DNA of 40,800 nucleotides from DASPJL01 sp035628645 (GCA_035628645.1 DASPJL010000070.1:1-40800); one strand, 5' to 3'. Counted from the stretch's first letter, positions 23,790 to 33,612 are shown. Numbers and translations are program-made. Notes: generated from the sequence alone by a model not told the origin.

Positions 23790-26700
23790 TCATTTACTTT
23801 TAATAAATCTTCTGCTTGCCCTGTGACCATTTTTTGTAATGACCAGGGTATAAATACCTGGACGCAGAATAGAAATATTAAGGCTTTGGGAATTAATATC
23901 AGAAACCGAAAGCTCTTTAATTCCTAAAGAATTGATGATCGTTACTACAGCACCTGATAGATCTTCAGATGAAGCAATGTTTAACGTACCTTCTGCCGGA
24001 TTTGGAAATAGCTCAAGATTAATTTTTGCTTTACCATCAAGTGTTTGCTGTTTAGCTTCTGGCGCTGAGATCCTTGCTCCTTGTGAAACGGGAATCAACT
24101 GCCATTGACCGGACAATTGGTCTCCTGCAGTCCATTGTTGCAAGGTCTTTCCCTGGGATTTACTCATATCTTTTACCTCGATCAACTTATTACTGTGGCT
24201 GGCAATTAACCGGTAATAGCCGTCTCCTGTACTTTGCACATAAAACTCCTGACTGCTTCGGCCTGCAAAAGTATTTTGCACAATCTTGGTTCCTTCATTA
24301 ACCGAACTTTGATATACTTCAAGCGCCTTTCCGCTATTTACTGCTACTATTCTGTAGACGCTGCTCCCAAGGTAGGTGAAGGTAAATTGTTGATTGGTTT
24401 GTCCATTATTCGGCCATTGATCGATATTTGCGCCATCCGAAGTACTATTCCAGGCGACATCCATATTTAATCCACTGTAGCGATTCTTTAAATAATAAGT
24501 TCCGTTGAGATTTGTCGGAGAAGCGATTCTCACCTTCATGGAAGAGATCCTGTCATTAAATCCATTGCTTGTGAGACAATACACATCGTTTTCTGTACTG
24601 AAAGCGCTTCCCTGGAAGTTGTCGTTTTCCCATCCTATAACTAAACTACCTGGATTAATTTTCATAGAAGAAATGCTGTTCTCACCAATTCCTTTAGCCT
24701 GAAGTTCACTTAAGGTGTATTCTCCTGGTCCGAGATTCGCAGAGGTTCCGGTATATGGACAATCATTGAAAACTGTTGCATAAATCGGAGTACTGTGCAG
24801 CTCAAACCAATTTATATTGGCTATAGTAAGTGCATCGGATTTTCTTGTAATTACATAAACATTGTGTACCCCACTCGCTCCTGTTACCGGCAAATTCATG
24901 GTTTTATAGGTTTCCCACCCACCGCTGCTGGTTACGGTAAGAATACCAATTATAGGCCCTTGAGAACTTCCTAAACGAAATTCAACTGTTCCTCCGGTAT
25001 TAACGGTAGCTAACCGGACATCAATACTGGAGGTTTCGGCTCCAAAGTCTACATTGTTGTACACCAGATAATTGACACTTTTGGTAGAGACAAATGTTCC
25101 TCCTCCTTCGTCTGTGCATTCTCCTAAGCTTATTCCCGTTTGTTTGCCATAATATTCAGCCTGGATTCTGGTGGAAGGATCTTGTCTTGGCAGAATGGTA
25201 ATTTCGCTTGCAAAACCATTTACATCGGTAATGTTCATTTCCTCCAAGGTTGCTGCAGGACGCGTATTCCCCTGAACATAAATATTCTCCAAAGTCACTC
25301 CCCTGATGTAAGAAGAACTGCTGTATCCTTTGATCATACTTGGAGCGCCTCCTCTTTCTCTAAGGGTAATGTTCCTGACGTTAACATTGGTAACAGGTCC
25401 GCCGCCATCACCATCAAGATTTTTTACAAATAACTCAAGCCATTGAGGACCAAGACCGCAGGTATTGTCTACATTTTGAATATAGATGTTATCGAAAGTA
25501 ACATTGTTTACGGAATGATTGCCATAACTATAATCGATGGCCAGTCCGCGTGCGCAATTGTAAATTGCACTGTTTTTGAAAGTGATGTTTTCCTGATCGC
25601 CTCTTACCCCTGCGCCGACTTTGAAGCCTACACATCCTGTCCATGAGATACAATCGTCAAAGACTACATTACTTAAATTCTCAGGTGTCCCATACCAATC
25701 CCTTGGAAGTTCGCCCCTTTCATCCCATGTTTTAGTCGAATAGGGATCATCGTGTCCGATACCAATGGAGTGTTGGACGAGAACATTTTGCGATTCACAA
25801 ACATCGATACCATCGTTTTCTCCAAGACTTAGTGAATTAAAGTGTTTGGTATTTCTAAAAACAAGGTCATTGGAACGTGCAGGTACTGTGCCCCAACATG
25901 CAGCATTCAGCATTATTAAGCCATCGACGGTAAAGTTGCTACATTGTAAAGGCACCAAAATGTGATTGACGAACTTGGCTGTCTTCTGCATGTAGTAACC
26001 ATTTCCGTCGAGGGTTCCTCTACCGTACAATTTTATATTGGTGGCATTTTCCTGCGTATAAATCCACCAGGTACCGTTTACATTTTTCCAGAAATGAACT
26101 GCATAGTCCCCTGGGTTATCACTAAATCTAAGCACAGCGCCTTTTTCAAAATAAATGCTGACGTTACTTTTAAGGATCAGGTTGCCCATTTTATAAACGC
26201 CATAAGGTACATATACAATTCCTCTTGTACCATGCGAGCCTCCATAAATGCTGGCATCATTTACTGCATTCTGGATAGCAGCAGTCATTAGGGTATTCCC
26301 TGAGCCATCTGCGTTATAAGGCGAATGAGTAATGTTAAAAATACCGGAACCGGAAGAAGAGGGAATATCTGTTTCAGGGGGATCGGCAGCAATTACTAAC
26401 CGTCTTTTACCACTTACCCAAATAATGATGTACCGGTCCTCAGTAATGGTAAATGTGAGTTTGTTTCCACTGACACTTCCTGGAATATTAAGATTTAAAG
26501 GATTTATAGCATAGCTCGAAATACTCGATTGTCCAAGAACAGTAACTTCAAATGTGCAGCTTCCCGGACCCATGGAAAAATGTACATAATCATAATCCTG
26601 AAACTTGATTACGTCGACAGTTTGTCCATTTGCTTTTAATGTAAAATCTGTTGAAAAGGAATAAATGGAAGGTTTAGCATATTTGTCTATCGCTGCTGTC

Positions 26701-26801
26701 TGTGCCATTGAAAAATTACCTGTCAAGATCAGCAAGACAATTAAAGGCAAAATCCGGGATAGGACTTTGGTCTTTTTATTTAAGTAGTTTTTAAGTTTCA
26801 T
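23790..26801 (-). CDS. Secreted multi-domain beta-helix glycosidase (GH28-like)
   Basis: A 1003-residue secreted protein; the ATG at 26801 begins the signal peptide (VLSRILPLIVLLILTGNF, ending in MAQ), and 24 more codons are open upstream. After a small beta-domain (about 45-140), a right-handed beta-helix (about 150-535) carries Asp330 in NDGID and Asp351-Asp352 in GHDDPYSTKTW, with the same 21-residue spacing as the catalytic Asp set of GH28 polygalacturonases. The GH28 GHG and RIK motifs are not seen; GFKVGAG stands instead. Then follow a CBM6-like module (about 545-668), a beta/gamma-crystallin pair (about 675-760, NSISSM and NDRISSM calcium-type motifs), a ricin-type beta-trefoil lectin (about 766-905) and a Type IX sorting domain (about 930-1003). 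The substrate is uncertain: galacturonan, or an alpha-glucan as in the GH49 and GH87 beta-helix families. Confidence 0.82.
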   Translation of the reverse strand: MKLKNYLNKKTKVLSRILPLIVLLILTGNFSMAQTAAIDKYAKPSIYSFSTDFTLKANGQTVDVIKFQDYDYVHFSMGPGSCTFEVTVLGQSSISSYAINPLNLNIPGSVSGNKLTFTITEDRYIIIWVSGKRRLVIAADPPETDIPSSSGSGIFNITHSPYNADGSGNTLMTAAIQNAVNDASIYGGSHGTRGIVYVPYGVYKMGNLILKSNVSIYFEKGAVLRFSDNPGDYAVHFWKNVNGTWWIYTQENATNIKLYGRGTLDGNGYYMQKTAKFVNHILVPLQCSNFTVDGLIMLNAACWGTVPARSNDLVFRNTKHFNSLSLGENDGIDVCESQNVLVQHSIGIGHDDPYSTKTWDERGELPRDWYGTPENLSNVVFDDCISWTGCVGFKVGAGVRGDQENITFKNSAIYNCARGLAIDYSYGNHSVNNVTFDNIYIQNVDNTCGLGPQWLELFVKNLDGDGGGPVTNVNVRNITLRERGGAPSMIKGYSSSSYIRGVTLENIYVQGNTRPAATLEEMNITDVNGFASEITILPRQDPSTRIQAEYYGKQTGISLGECTDEGGGTFVSTKSVNYLVYNNVDFGAETSSIDVRLATVNTGGTVEFRLGSSQGPIIGILTVTSSGGWETYKTMNLPVTGASGVHNVYVITRKSDALTIANINWFELHSTPIYATVFNDCPYTGTSANLGPGEYTLSELQAKGIGENSISSMKINPGSLVIGWENDNFQGSAFSTENDVYCLTSNGFNDRISSMKVRIASPTNLNGTYYLKNRYSGLNMDVAWNSTSDGANIDQWPNNGQTNQQFTFTYLGSSVYRIVAVNSGKALEVYQSSVNEGTKIVQNTFAGRSSQEFYVQSTGDGYYRLIASHSNKLIEVKDMSKSQGKTLQQWTAGDQLSGQWQLIPVSQGARISAPEAKQQTLDGKAKINLELFPNPAEGTLNIASSEDLSGAVVTIINSLGIKELSVSDINSQSLNISILRPGIYTLVITKNGHRASRRFIKSK

Positions 26802-27067
26802 CGTAAATAAAGGGTTAAATAATACTATTTTCAAGGATTTTCTTTCAAATACCTTTTGGGAAGCTGCGCGCAAAACTTTCCAGAAAGGGAATCTGATTTA
26901 TACCTTAAGACGAGTGAAAACTTAGTACCCCTAAAAAAGGTGGAAGATTTTTGAAAGACCAGAGGCTAAGGCAAGAATCGGGACTATTTATCAAATAAAA
27001 ATTCTTTAAAGTGCCTTTGCTGCTTTGGTTATTTTAACAAAGCAATTATTATTTTGAAAGGAATTTG
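26802..27067. other. Spacer between the ThuA-like and beta-helix genes
   Basis: AT-rich, no gene and no clear terminator seen. It should hold the promoter for the beta-helix glycosidase on the minus strand. Confidence 0.3.
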
Positions 27068-27895
27068 TTATTTGCCTTTACCCAGCCATAACAAACCATC
27101 TACAATCAGCTTGTTTTGAATTTCATTATCGAAGGTAAATGAAAGTGTTTTATTGGTTTTATTTTCATAATCAATATCATTATGGCCCATATTAATATAG
27201 ATCATTCTATAATTTGTGTTGGTCCAAACTACCGGGTAGTAGCCGCTACGCCATATTTCATGCTGTTTAGGACCTGTTCCCAGAGGAAAACTTGTTGAAT
27301 CGATTGATAAAAGTATTTTAATGTTGGGTTTTTTTCGTAAATCATTCTCCCATTTATACCACTCATTAGGTGACGATTTAAATGTTTCAGGCAAATGTTT
27401 TGTGACGGGATGGTTTTTGTCTTCCACCCTCAAGATGGCAGATGTCGGTCTCCAGGTGTTACTGGCATAGGACCCGGACCCTAAAAACTCATTGTGGTAC
27501 CAATCCCAATTCTGCGGATAGGTGGAAGGCGTGAGTGCAAATCCTGCAAAATGAAACCCCATCCAGGCACCGCCCTTCTCCATATATTGTTTGAAGGCAT
27601 TCCTTTGATCAACCCCTTCCGGTCGGGTATCAAGAAAGAGGATTACCTGGTATTTGGAAAGAAATTCAGTGTTAAGGTTATTCCAATTGTTTGTAGAATC
27701 ATAAGTGAAATTATATTGCTTTGCGATTTCTTCAAACCACTTGTTGGCTTCATGTACATAACTGATGTGCGCCTGGTCATTTAACCCGGTGTAAAAGGCT
27801 ATTACTTTGAATGCAGGTGTTTGTGCATTGCTGTTAAAAAAAATTAAAAAGATAATACAAAATATGGCTGCTTGTATTGAAAATTTATTAAGCAT
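27068..27895 (-). CDS. ThuA-like secreted protein
   Basis: A 275-residue exported protein. The signal peptide covers about 1-25 (ending in NSNAQ). The rest is a single ThuA domain, a class-I-glutamine-amidotransferase-like fold: it opens with FKVIAFYTGLNDQAHISYVHEANKWFEEIA, then YQVILFLDTRPEG, then the GGAWMGFHFAGFAL segment, and ends with the VWTNTNYRMIYINMGHNDIDYE region. In Bacteroidota such domains are common in secreted proteins beside glycoside hydrolases, where some act on sugars, but no reaction is established for this form. It follows the DUF4249 gene after 82 bases on the same strand and could be the last gene of the ECF/receptor operon. Confidence 0.85.
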   Translation of the reverse strand: MLNKFSIQAAIFCIIFLIFFNSNAQTPAFKVIAFYTGLNDQAHISYVHEANKWFEEIAKQYNFTYDSTNNWNNLNTEFLSKYQVILFLDTRPEGVDQRNAFKQYMEKGGAWMGFHFAGFALTPSTYPQNWDWYHNEFLGSGSYASNTWRPTSAILRVEDKNHPVTKHLPETFKSSPNEWYKWENDLRKKPNIKILLSIDSTSFPLGTGPKQHEIWRSGYYPVVWTNTNYRMIYINMGHNDIDYENKTNKTLSFTFDNEIQNKLIVDGLLWLGKGK

Positions 27896-27977
27896 AGGGT
27901 ATGAGTTGCGTTGTTATGAAAAGTTTAAAAATAGGATAAAGTATCGATTTCTCTAGATAGAGATCGAACGAAAAACC

Positions 27978-28817
27978 TCAATTAAGCTCCGCTTCACTTA
28001 CCCCATAGGCCCCAAAATAACCAAGAGCATAGTCTTCAGGATCATTTACATTATAAATATTGCCAATTATAGGGGTTGGTGGAGGATCATATTGAGTTCC
28101 AATATCATCTGTTTGTATATCTAACAACGACCAAAACTGGTAGGCTTCCTTTGAAATCGAAAGCTGCTGAACTTTAAATTTGTAATTAACAGGCCCATAG
28201 ATTCCGTCTACGGAAAACCCATTAATCTGCTGTCCATTAAAATATTTATCCGAAAAATAGCTAAAGCCGTTGCCTTGTCTGCCGTTATAGTAATTGAGCC
28301 AAAGGTAATTATTCTCTTCTTGCTGAGGATCCTGAAAGTCTATGACAATATTAGTTACAGGCGTCCCGTTCTCACTCAATTCGGTTTCATCAATCATTGT
28401 ATAAATGCTGTCTATTGAGGGCACCTTCCTGATAATCTCCGGCTTTGATTTATATTCCCGCCCGTCTGTTGTTTTAATATTCAATGAATAACTCCTGCCA
28501 ATTTCTCCTTTTACATCGCCATCTGTCATGTAAAAACCGTCTGCTATTTCACTTAGATGCCACTCATTACCCAAATCGTCATTTATAAAAACTGTTGCTT
28601 TCTTTTCATATATCAAAGTATCATTATAACTAAAGGAGTAATCCCTTGTTTGCGTGAGTTTAACAAAATAATGTCCCTGCTGATCAGTAATCCATCCTTC
28701 TACAACCAGTTTTTTATACCCGATAGGCAGATCTACATTCACTACTTGTTCGCAGCCTGAGATTAGCAGGAGCAGAATACTCATTATTTTAACCAGATTG
28801 TATATTTTTATTTGCAT
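27978..28817 (-). CDS. DUF4249 lipoprotein, partner of the TonB receptor
   Basis: A 279-residue surface lipoprotein with lipobox LISGC (Cys22) and the DUF4249 opening VVNVDLPIGYKKLVVEGWITDQQG. It starts four bases after the stop of the TonB-dependent receptor gene, a standard pairing in Bacteroidota, and probably works as the receptor's lid or substrate-binding partner. The domain ends YALGYFGAYGVSEAELN; many family members continue past the GYF motif with a further strand, so the C-terminus looks slightly short. I cannot say whether this is natural or a recent stop. The substrate is unknown. Confidence 0.85.
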   Translation of the reverse strand: MQIKIYNLVKIMSILLLLISGCEQVVNVDLPIGYKKLVVEGWITDQQGHYFVKLTQTRDYSFSYNDTLIYEKKATVFINDDLGNEWHLSEIADGFYMTDGDVKGEIGRSYSLNIKTTDGREYKSKPEIIRKVPSIDSIYTMIDETELSENGTPVTNIVIDFQDPQQEENNYLWLNYYNGRQGNGFSYFSDKYFNGQQINGFSVDGIYGPVNYKFKVQQLSISKEAYQFWSLLDIQTDDIGTQYDPPPTPIIGNIYNVNDPEDYALGYFGAYGVSEAELN

Positions 28818-28821
28818 CCTA

Positions 28822-31800
28822 TTAAAATTTAAAGTTGTAAGAAAGAGACGGGATAATTGATCCGATAATGGAAAGCTTTACTGTTTCAGTATTCTGCGTA
28901 CCTTCTTTTTGTCTGAAGAAAACCGAATATGCGTTCTTTCTTCCGTAAATATTATAAAACGATAAGGTCCAACTTCCTTTCCACCATTTATTGCCCCTGC
29001 CTTCTAATGTGGCGGAAAAATCCAGGCGGTGATAATCCGGTATTCTTTGCTGGTTCCTGGAAGAGTAATGTGGAATTATTCTTCCCCTGTAAACATATTG
29101 CGCTTCAGGATAAGTAGTAGGTCGTCCGGTATTGTAAGTAAAGTTTGAAGAAAGACTGATCCTTTTTGACAACTGATAAAGCGCTACCACATTGATTTTA
29201 TTTGGCTGATCATAATCTGCAGGATACCATCTCCCGAAATTGATCTGATCCCTGAGAAGAGGAGTCTTGATTTGCCTTTCTGTTCTGGAATAAGTATAGC
29301 TTGTCCATCCGGTAAGTCTGCCTACTTTTTTATTAATCAGAAACTCTATACCATAGGCTCTTCCCTTGCCTTGTAAAATATCTGCGTCTATCATCTCATT
29401 TACTATAAGATCCGCTCCGTTTTTATAGTCCACAAGGTTTTGGAAGTTTTTGTAGTAAACCTCAGCTGAAAACTCCAATGTATTTTCTCTTAAAGTGGTA
29501 AAATACCCTATCGCGAACTGATCAGCTATTTGTGGTTTTATATTTTTATTGCTTGTCTTCCAAATATCCAAGGGCGTAGCGCCTGTAGTATTAGAAACAA
29601 GGTGAATGTATTGTCTCATTCTGCTGTAACTTAGCTTCAATGCGTTGTTTTTATTTATCTCGATTTTCGCCGAAAACCTGGGTTCAAATCCGTGATAAGA
29701 GTTTACTATTTCACCGTCGGTATATTTTACAGTATCTTGAAAAGACTCAAGGGAACGAGGCTCGTTCGGAGCAAAAGCAAAATATCTTCCCGGGCCTACA
29801 TTATTAAAAATTGAATAGCGTAATCCATAATTGACGGTAATCCTGGAATTGAATTTAAACTCATCATTTATGTAAACTGCGGATTCCAGGGAGTAATCAT
29901 CAACTATATTAATGGAATTAAAAGACGAAGAATCGGTCAAAGGTTTAGCCCTCCCTGGTTCTATCTGATACAAAATTGAGTTGAAGCCGAAATCAACTTT
30001 ATGGTTTTCATTAAGGTAATAAATGAAGTCAGACTTTATGTTGTAATTGATTATGCCTGTTCTACCCGTATAGGCATAAAACCCTGATGGCTCCCCTTGT
30101 CCATAATCATAATTGCTATACACAAAAGTAAAATTTGAAAACATTTTCTCATTGAAAATATGGTTCCACCTAAAAGTGCCAGTAGTGTTGCCCCAATTAA
30201 AAAGCATATCTTTCCCAAACCTGTAATTGTCTTTTCCATAATAGCCGGAAAGGAACAATCTGTTTTTTTCGTTGACTTTATAATTGATCTTAGCATTTAA
30301 GTCGTAGAAGTATGCTTCAATGTCATTAGGAAAATGAAGTCTTGTGCTTAAGTAACCATTTTTAAAGATTTGATCGGCATAAGATCTCCTGCCGGCAACT
30401 ATAAATGATGCTTTATTTTTTACAATGGGCCCTTCTAAGGCAAGGCGACTGGAAATCAGGCCTATGCCCCCGGTTCCTCCCATTTTCTTATTATCGCCTT
30501 CTTTTTGAGAAATATCCAATACAGATGATAATCTTCCGCCATACATCGGAGGTATTCCGCCCTTGTAAAGTTTACTTTCTTTAATCGCGTCCGCGTTAAA
30601 AACAGAAAAGAAACCTAATAAATGGGACGAGTTATAAACCTGAGCTTCATCAAGCAAAATAAGGTTTTGATCTATTCCTCCTCCTCTCACATTAAATCCT
30701 GTCGAACCTTCTCCCACAGTAGTGACCCCCGGCATCATCTGTATACTTCTGATCAGATCCACCTCACCCATAAAAGCAGGCATTCTTTTCAAGGTTTTTA
30801 TGTCTAGCCGGGCCGAACTCATTTGAGGCGTTTCCAAATGTTTTTCGGCCATCTCTGAGGTTATGACTACTTCATTTAATTCTGAAACCGTCTCCTCCAA
30901 CTCTACATTGATTTTGATATTCTTTGAGAGACTTACCTCCTTTTTTATGGTTTTATATCCAATATAACTATAAACGATGGTGTAATCCCATTCAGGAATT
31001 GTTAAGGAATAGAACCCGTAAGCATTAGTGATTGTGCCAATTTGTGTGCCCTTTACAGATACTGTCACGCCAGGCAAACTTTCTCCGGTAAGTTTTTCTT
31101 TTACTATCCCGCTTATGGTAAATTTTTTAGAATTTGTTTTTCTGGCCTTTAAAACAATTTTATTTTCCCACTCAATGTATTCTATCCTGCTGTTTTGGAA
31201 TATTCCATCTAAGATCCCTTTTACGGTTTGAATGGTATCCCTTACAATTGTTTGTTTGTCCAGAGCTACATCATTGTCTATATAAGAAAATGGAAATTCC
31301 CCTTTTACCGAGATCTCATCTAAAATCTGCTTTAGCGATCCTGAATGTTTTTCAAGCTTAACTTTTTTATCCAGTAAAGATATTTGAGCGGTCTCTGATA
31401 TTTCTGAAGTCGCATCATTAACGGCCAGCTTTGAAGCTTGAGTGAGTTTAATATTTAATTCTACATCACCTGTAATTTTATAAATCTCTGAAAAAAAGTA
31501 GTAGCCGGGTCTTTTAAATTTTAGGTAGAACTTGCCTTTTGGGACATTGGTTATTTCATAAAATCCCTTTTCATCAGAATAAACCTTTTTATCAAATTCC
31601 GCCATGTAGACTTCTACTCCTTGCAAAGTATTTCCAAAATGGTCAGCAATTTCCCCTCTGATTGTATATCTCTCCGTCCTTTTTACAACTTTAGATTTAT
31701 CATAATAAATCACCATACTTTTTTCATCTCTTAAATAGTGGTTTAAATGGGTGTTATCAAGAAGGATATCTAAAGCAAATGAAAGAGGATCATTTTTAAG

Positions 31801-32013
31801 CTGAGTAGTAACTATAATATTCTGCAAATCCTTTTCAAGGTAGATAAACTTTACACCAGATTCTTTTTCGATTGTATTCAAAATATGGATAAGTGGAACT
31901 TTACTATAGTTCTCCGTGATGGTAATCTCCTCCAGCTTTTTTTGTGCATAAGCTGAAAAAATAAAAAATACCAGCAACAAGATTGAGACTAATGACTTCT
32001 TCACATAAAGCAT
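28822..32013 (-). CDS. TonB-dependent receptor with doubled STN and carboxypeptidase-like domains
   Basis: A 1063-residue outer-membrane transporter. I chose the ATG at 32013, ten bases past the FecR stop, because it begins the signal peptide (KKSLVSILLLVFFIFSAYAQ); 24 more codons are open upstream but overlap FecR. The N-terminal architecture is STN (about 25-105), carboxypeptidase-regulatory-like (about 115-190), a second STN-like domain (about 212-290) and a second carboxypeptidase-regulatory-like domain (about 298-375), then the plug (about 395-510, with VRGGGIDQNLILLDEAQVY) and the 22-strand barrel to the C-terminal Phe. STN domains pass a transport signal to a FecR anti-sigma factor, and the gene for one lies directly upstream. 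The doubled N-terminal set is unusual. The substrate is unknown. Confidence 0.92.
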   Translation of the reverse strand: MLYVKKSLVSILLLVFFIFSAYAQKKLEEITITENYSKVPLIHILNTIEKESGVKFIYLEKDLQNIIVTTQLKNDPLSFALDILLDNTHLNHYLRDEKSMVIYYDKSKVVKRTERYTIRGEIADHFGNTLQGVEVYMAEFDKKVYSDEKGFYEITNVPKGKFYLKFKRPGYYFFSEIYKITGDVELNIKLTQASKLAVNDATSEISETAQISLLDKKVKLEKHSGSLKQILDEISVKGEFPFSYIDNDVALDKQTIVRDTIQTVKGILDGIFQNSRIEYIEWENKIVLKARKTNSKKFTISGIVKEKLTGESLPGVTVSVKGTQIGTITNAYGFYSLTIPEWDYTIVYSYIGYKTIKKEVSLSKNIKINVELEETVSELNEVVITSEMAEKHLETPQMSSARLDIKTLKRMPAFMGEVDLIRSIQMMPGVTTVGEGSTGFNVRGGGIDQNLILLDEAQVYNSSHLLGFFSVFNADAIKESKLYKGGIPPMYGGRLSSVLDISQKEGDNKKMGGTGGIGLISSRLALEGPIVKNKASFIVAGRRSYADQIFKNGYLSTRLHFPNDIEAYFYDLNAKINYKVNEKNRLFLSGYYGKDNYRFGKDMLFNWGNTTGTFRWNHIFNEKMFSNFTFVYSNYDYGQGEPSGFYAYTGRTGIINYNIKSDFIYYLNENHKVDFGFNSILYQIEPGRAKPLTDSSSFNSINIVDDYSLESAVYINDEFKFNSRITVNYGLRYSIFNNVGPGRYFAFAPNEPRSLESFQDTVKYTDGEIVNSYHGFEPRFSAKIEINKNNALKLSYSRMRQYIHLVSNTTGATPLDIWKTSNKNIKPQIADQFAIGYFTTLRENTLEFSAEVYYKNFQNLVDYKNGADLIVNEMIDADILQGKGRAYGIEFLINKKVGRLTGWTSYTYSRTERQIKTPLLRDQINFGRWYPADYDQPNKINVVALYQLSKRISLSSNFTYNTGRPTTYPEAQYVYRGRIIPHYSSRNQQRIPDYHRLDFSATLEGRGNKWWKGSWTLSFYNIYGRKNAYSVFFRQKEGTQNTETVKLSIIGSIIPSLSYNFKF

Positions 32014-32023
32014 AAAAAATGGA

Positions 32024-33031
32024 TTAATGACAGCTTCCTTCAGAAAGAATAACTTTATCGTCTTTAATTGAATATTGTATAGCAAGCATCAGCTTTAGTT
32101 CATTCAATATCTTTTCAAGGGATACATTATTAAACTGACTTGTAATACTGCATCTCAACAATTCCTGATTTTCGATGACAATCTTTTTCGAATATATGTC
32201 TTCCAGATCTTCTACTACCTCTGACATAGGCGTATTGTTGAATTTCAAAATACCCGTCTTCCAGGCAATAAGATTAGGGACTTCATTAGGTAACTTTACA
32301 AACCCACTTTTCTCCTTATCATAAATTCCGGTATTTCCGGGCATCAGAATTAATTTTTTATTAATGGCCGCCTGATCATAAAAGGCAACTTTTCCAGTGA
32401 AAACAGATACACTTACCATACTTTCTTCAGGCGTTGCTTTCAGGTTGAAAGAGGTACCCAATACTTCTGTAATTGTCCCTTTTGCAGTTATTATAAATGG
32501 CTTTGTTGGGTCTTTGTAAACTTCAAAAAATGCCTCTCCCGATAATGAAATATTTCTTTCATTTCCTTCAAATTTCTTTGGGTACTTTAGTTCACTATTC
32601 TTTTTTAGCCACACTACCGTTTTATCCGGAAGAATGAACGACATATTGTGATCCTCAGTAGCTGTAACAGTTATGATTCTTGAACTATTAAAAAGAAAAT
32701 ACCAGAGAACTGAATTTGCTACAACAAGCAAAGTGATGGAAGCGGCGATCTTCAAAATAAACTGGAATGGAATAATCCTACTATGCTTTTCCTTATTGAT
32801 TCTGGATTTCAGCATTTCCCAACGCTCCTCTGCTTTAAAATCCAATGAACCAGGTGCAGTATGAAGCCATAATTTCTTTTGCACCTCAAAATTTTTTCTA
32901 TTTTCTTCATTGAGATTGACCCAATTAAGAAGTTCTATATTCTCTGACGGAGAAGTCTTATTTTCAAGATGTTTTCTTATCAGATCCCAGTAATAACTTT
33001 CCTGCATTCCTTTGTTTTTCTTATAAGACAA
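32024..33031 (-). CDS. FecR-type anti-sigma factor
   Basis: A 335-residue inner-membrane protein. The cytoplasmic part (about 1-88, with NIELLNWVNLNEENRKNFE) would hold the ECF sigma factor. One membrane helix follows (about 91-114), then a periplasmic FecR domain (about 115-215; LPDKTVVWLKKNSELKYP, SGEAFFEV) and a DUF4974 C-terminus (about 255-330; LKFNNTPMSEVVEDLEDIY). It sits between the sigma gene (38 bases upstream) and the receptor gene (ten bases downstream). With the STN domains of the receptor these are the three parts of a trans-envelope regulatory system. The signal and target genes beyond the operon are not visible. Confidence 0.93.
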   Translation of the reverse strand: MSYKKNKGMQESYYWDLIRKHLENKTSPSENIELLNWVNLNEENRKNFEVQKKLWLHTAPGSLDFKAEERWEMLKSRINKEKHSRIIPFQFILKIAASITLLVVANSVLWYFLFNSSRIITVTATEDHNMSFILPDKTVVWLKKNSELKYPKKFEGNERNISLSGEAFFEVYKDPTKPFIITAKGTITEVLGTSFNLKATPEESMVSVSVFTGKVAFYDQAAINKKLILMPGNTGIYDKEKSGFVKLPNEVPNLIAWKTGILKFNNTPMSEVVEDLEDIYSKKIVIENQELLRCSITSQFNNVSLEKILNELKLMLAIQYSIKDDKVILSEGSCH

Positions 33032-33069
33032 CTCAAAAAGTGGTAACAGCTACTCCCGAAGAAAATATT

Positions 33070-33612
33070 TTAACTTAAATTGAAAAGGATTAGACATAAT
33101 AATAAAATATCCCTTAAAATTTTTAAAGCTTTTTTAATGTGATTGTTTACTGTATGAACAGAGATATTAAGAAAATCAGCTATTTCCTGATGACTCATTT
33201 CCTCATACCTGCTTAATAAAAATACTTGTTTACACGCAGGCGGAAGTATATCTATAGCTTTTTGAACAAGGATTGAGGTTTCCTTATAGTCGTATTGCTC
33301 TGTAATGTCATTAATGTAAACAGGTTGGTTATAAGAGACATTTTTTATTATTACACTTCTCCTTTTATGTGATTTAATATAATTATGGCTTTCATTGATA
33401 CAGGTTTTAAACAAATAACCTTCAATGGTATGTTCTATTCTAATTTTATCCTTATTCTTCCAATATTTAAAAAAAACATTCTGAACAATATCAGCAGCCA
33501 TATCTATATCTTGCACAAAAGCAAATACCTTGTTACATAGCAAATTATAATTGTCTTTAAAAAGGACCTCAAATGCTGCCATTTCCTTTTTTTCATCCTC
33601 AGAAGCGTACAT
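33070..33612 (-). CDS. RNA polymerase ECF sigma factor
   Basis: A 180-residue sigma-70 family protein. Region 2 is about 13-75 (DIVQNVFFKYWKNKDKIR), and region 4 about 122-175, with the helix-turn-helix MSHQEIADFLNISVHTVNNHIKKALKIL. I favour the ATG at 33612 (MYASEDEKKE) over the open frame's upstream end at 33693, since the first 27 codons of the longer form are low-quality; an ATG eleven codons later is also possible. The FecR gene follows 38 bases on. The protein should drive transcription of this operon and perhaps of distant genes when the anti-sigma factor is triggered. Confidence 0.92.
   Translation of the reverse strand: MYASEDEKKEMAAFEVLFKDNYNLLCNKVFAFVQDIDMAADIVQNVFFKYWKNKDKIRIEHTIEGYLFKTCINESHNYIKSHKRRSVIIKNVSYNQPVYINDITEQYDYKETSILVQKAIDILPPACKQVFLLSRYEEMSHQEIADFLNISVHTVNNHIKKALKILRDILLLCLILFNLS

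Noticed and set aside
24074..26514. Several plus-strand open frames of 60-110 codons
   Set aside because: They lie antisense to the beta-helix glycosidase gene, follow no family and show no spacing or start signals of their own.
32014..32085. N-terminal extension of the TonB receptor into FecR
   Set aside because: The signal peptide begins at 32013, leaving a clean ten-base gap after the FecR stop.
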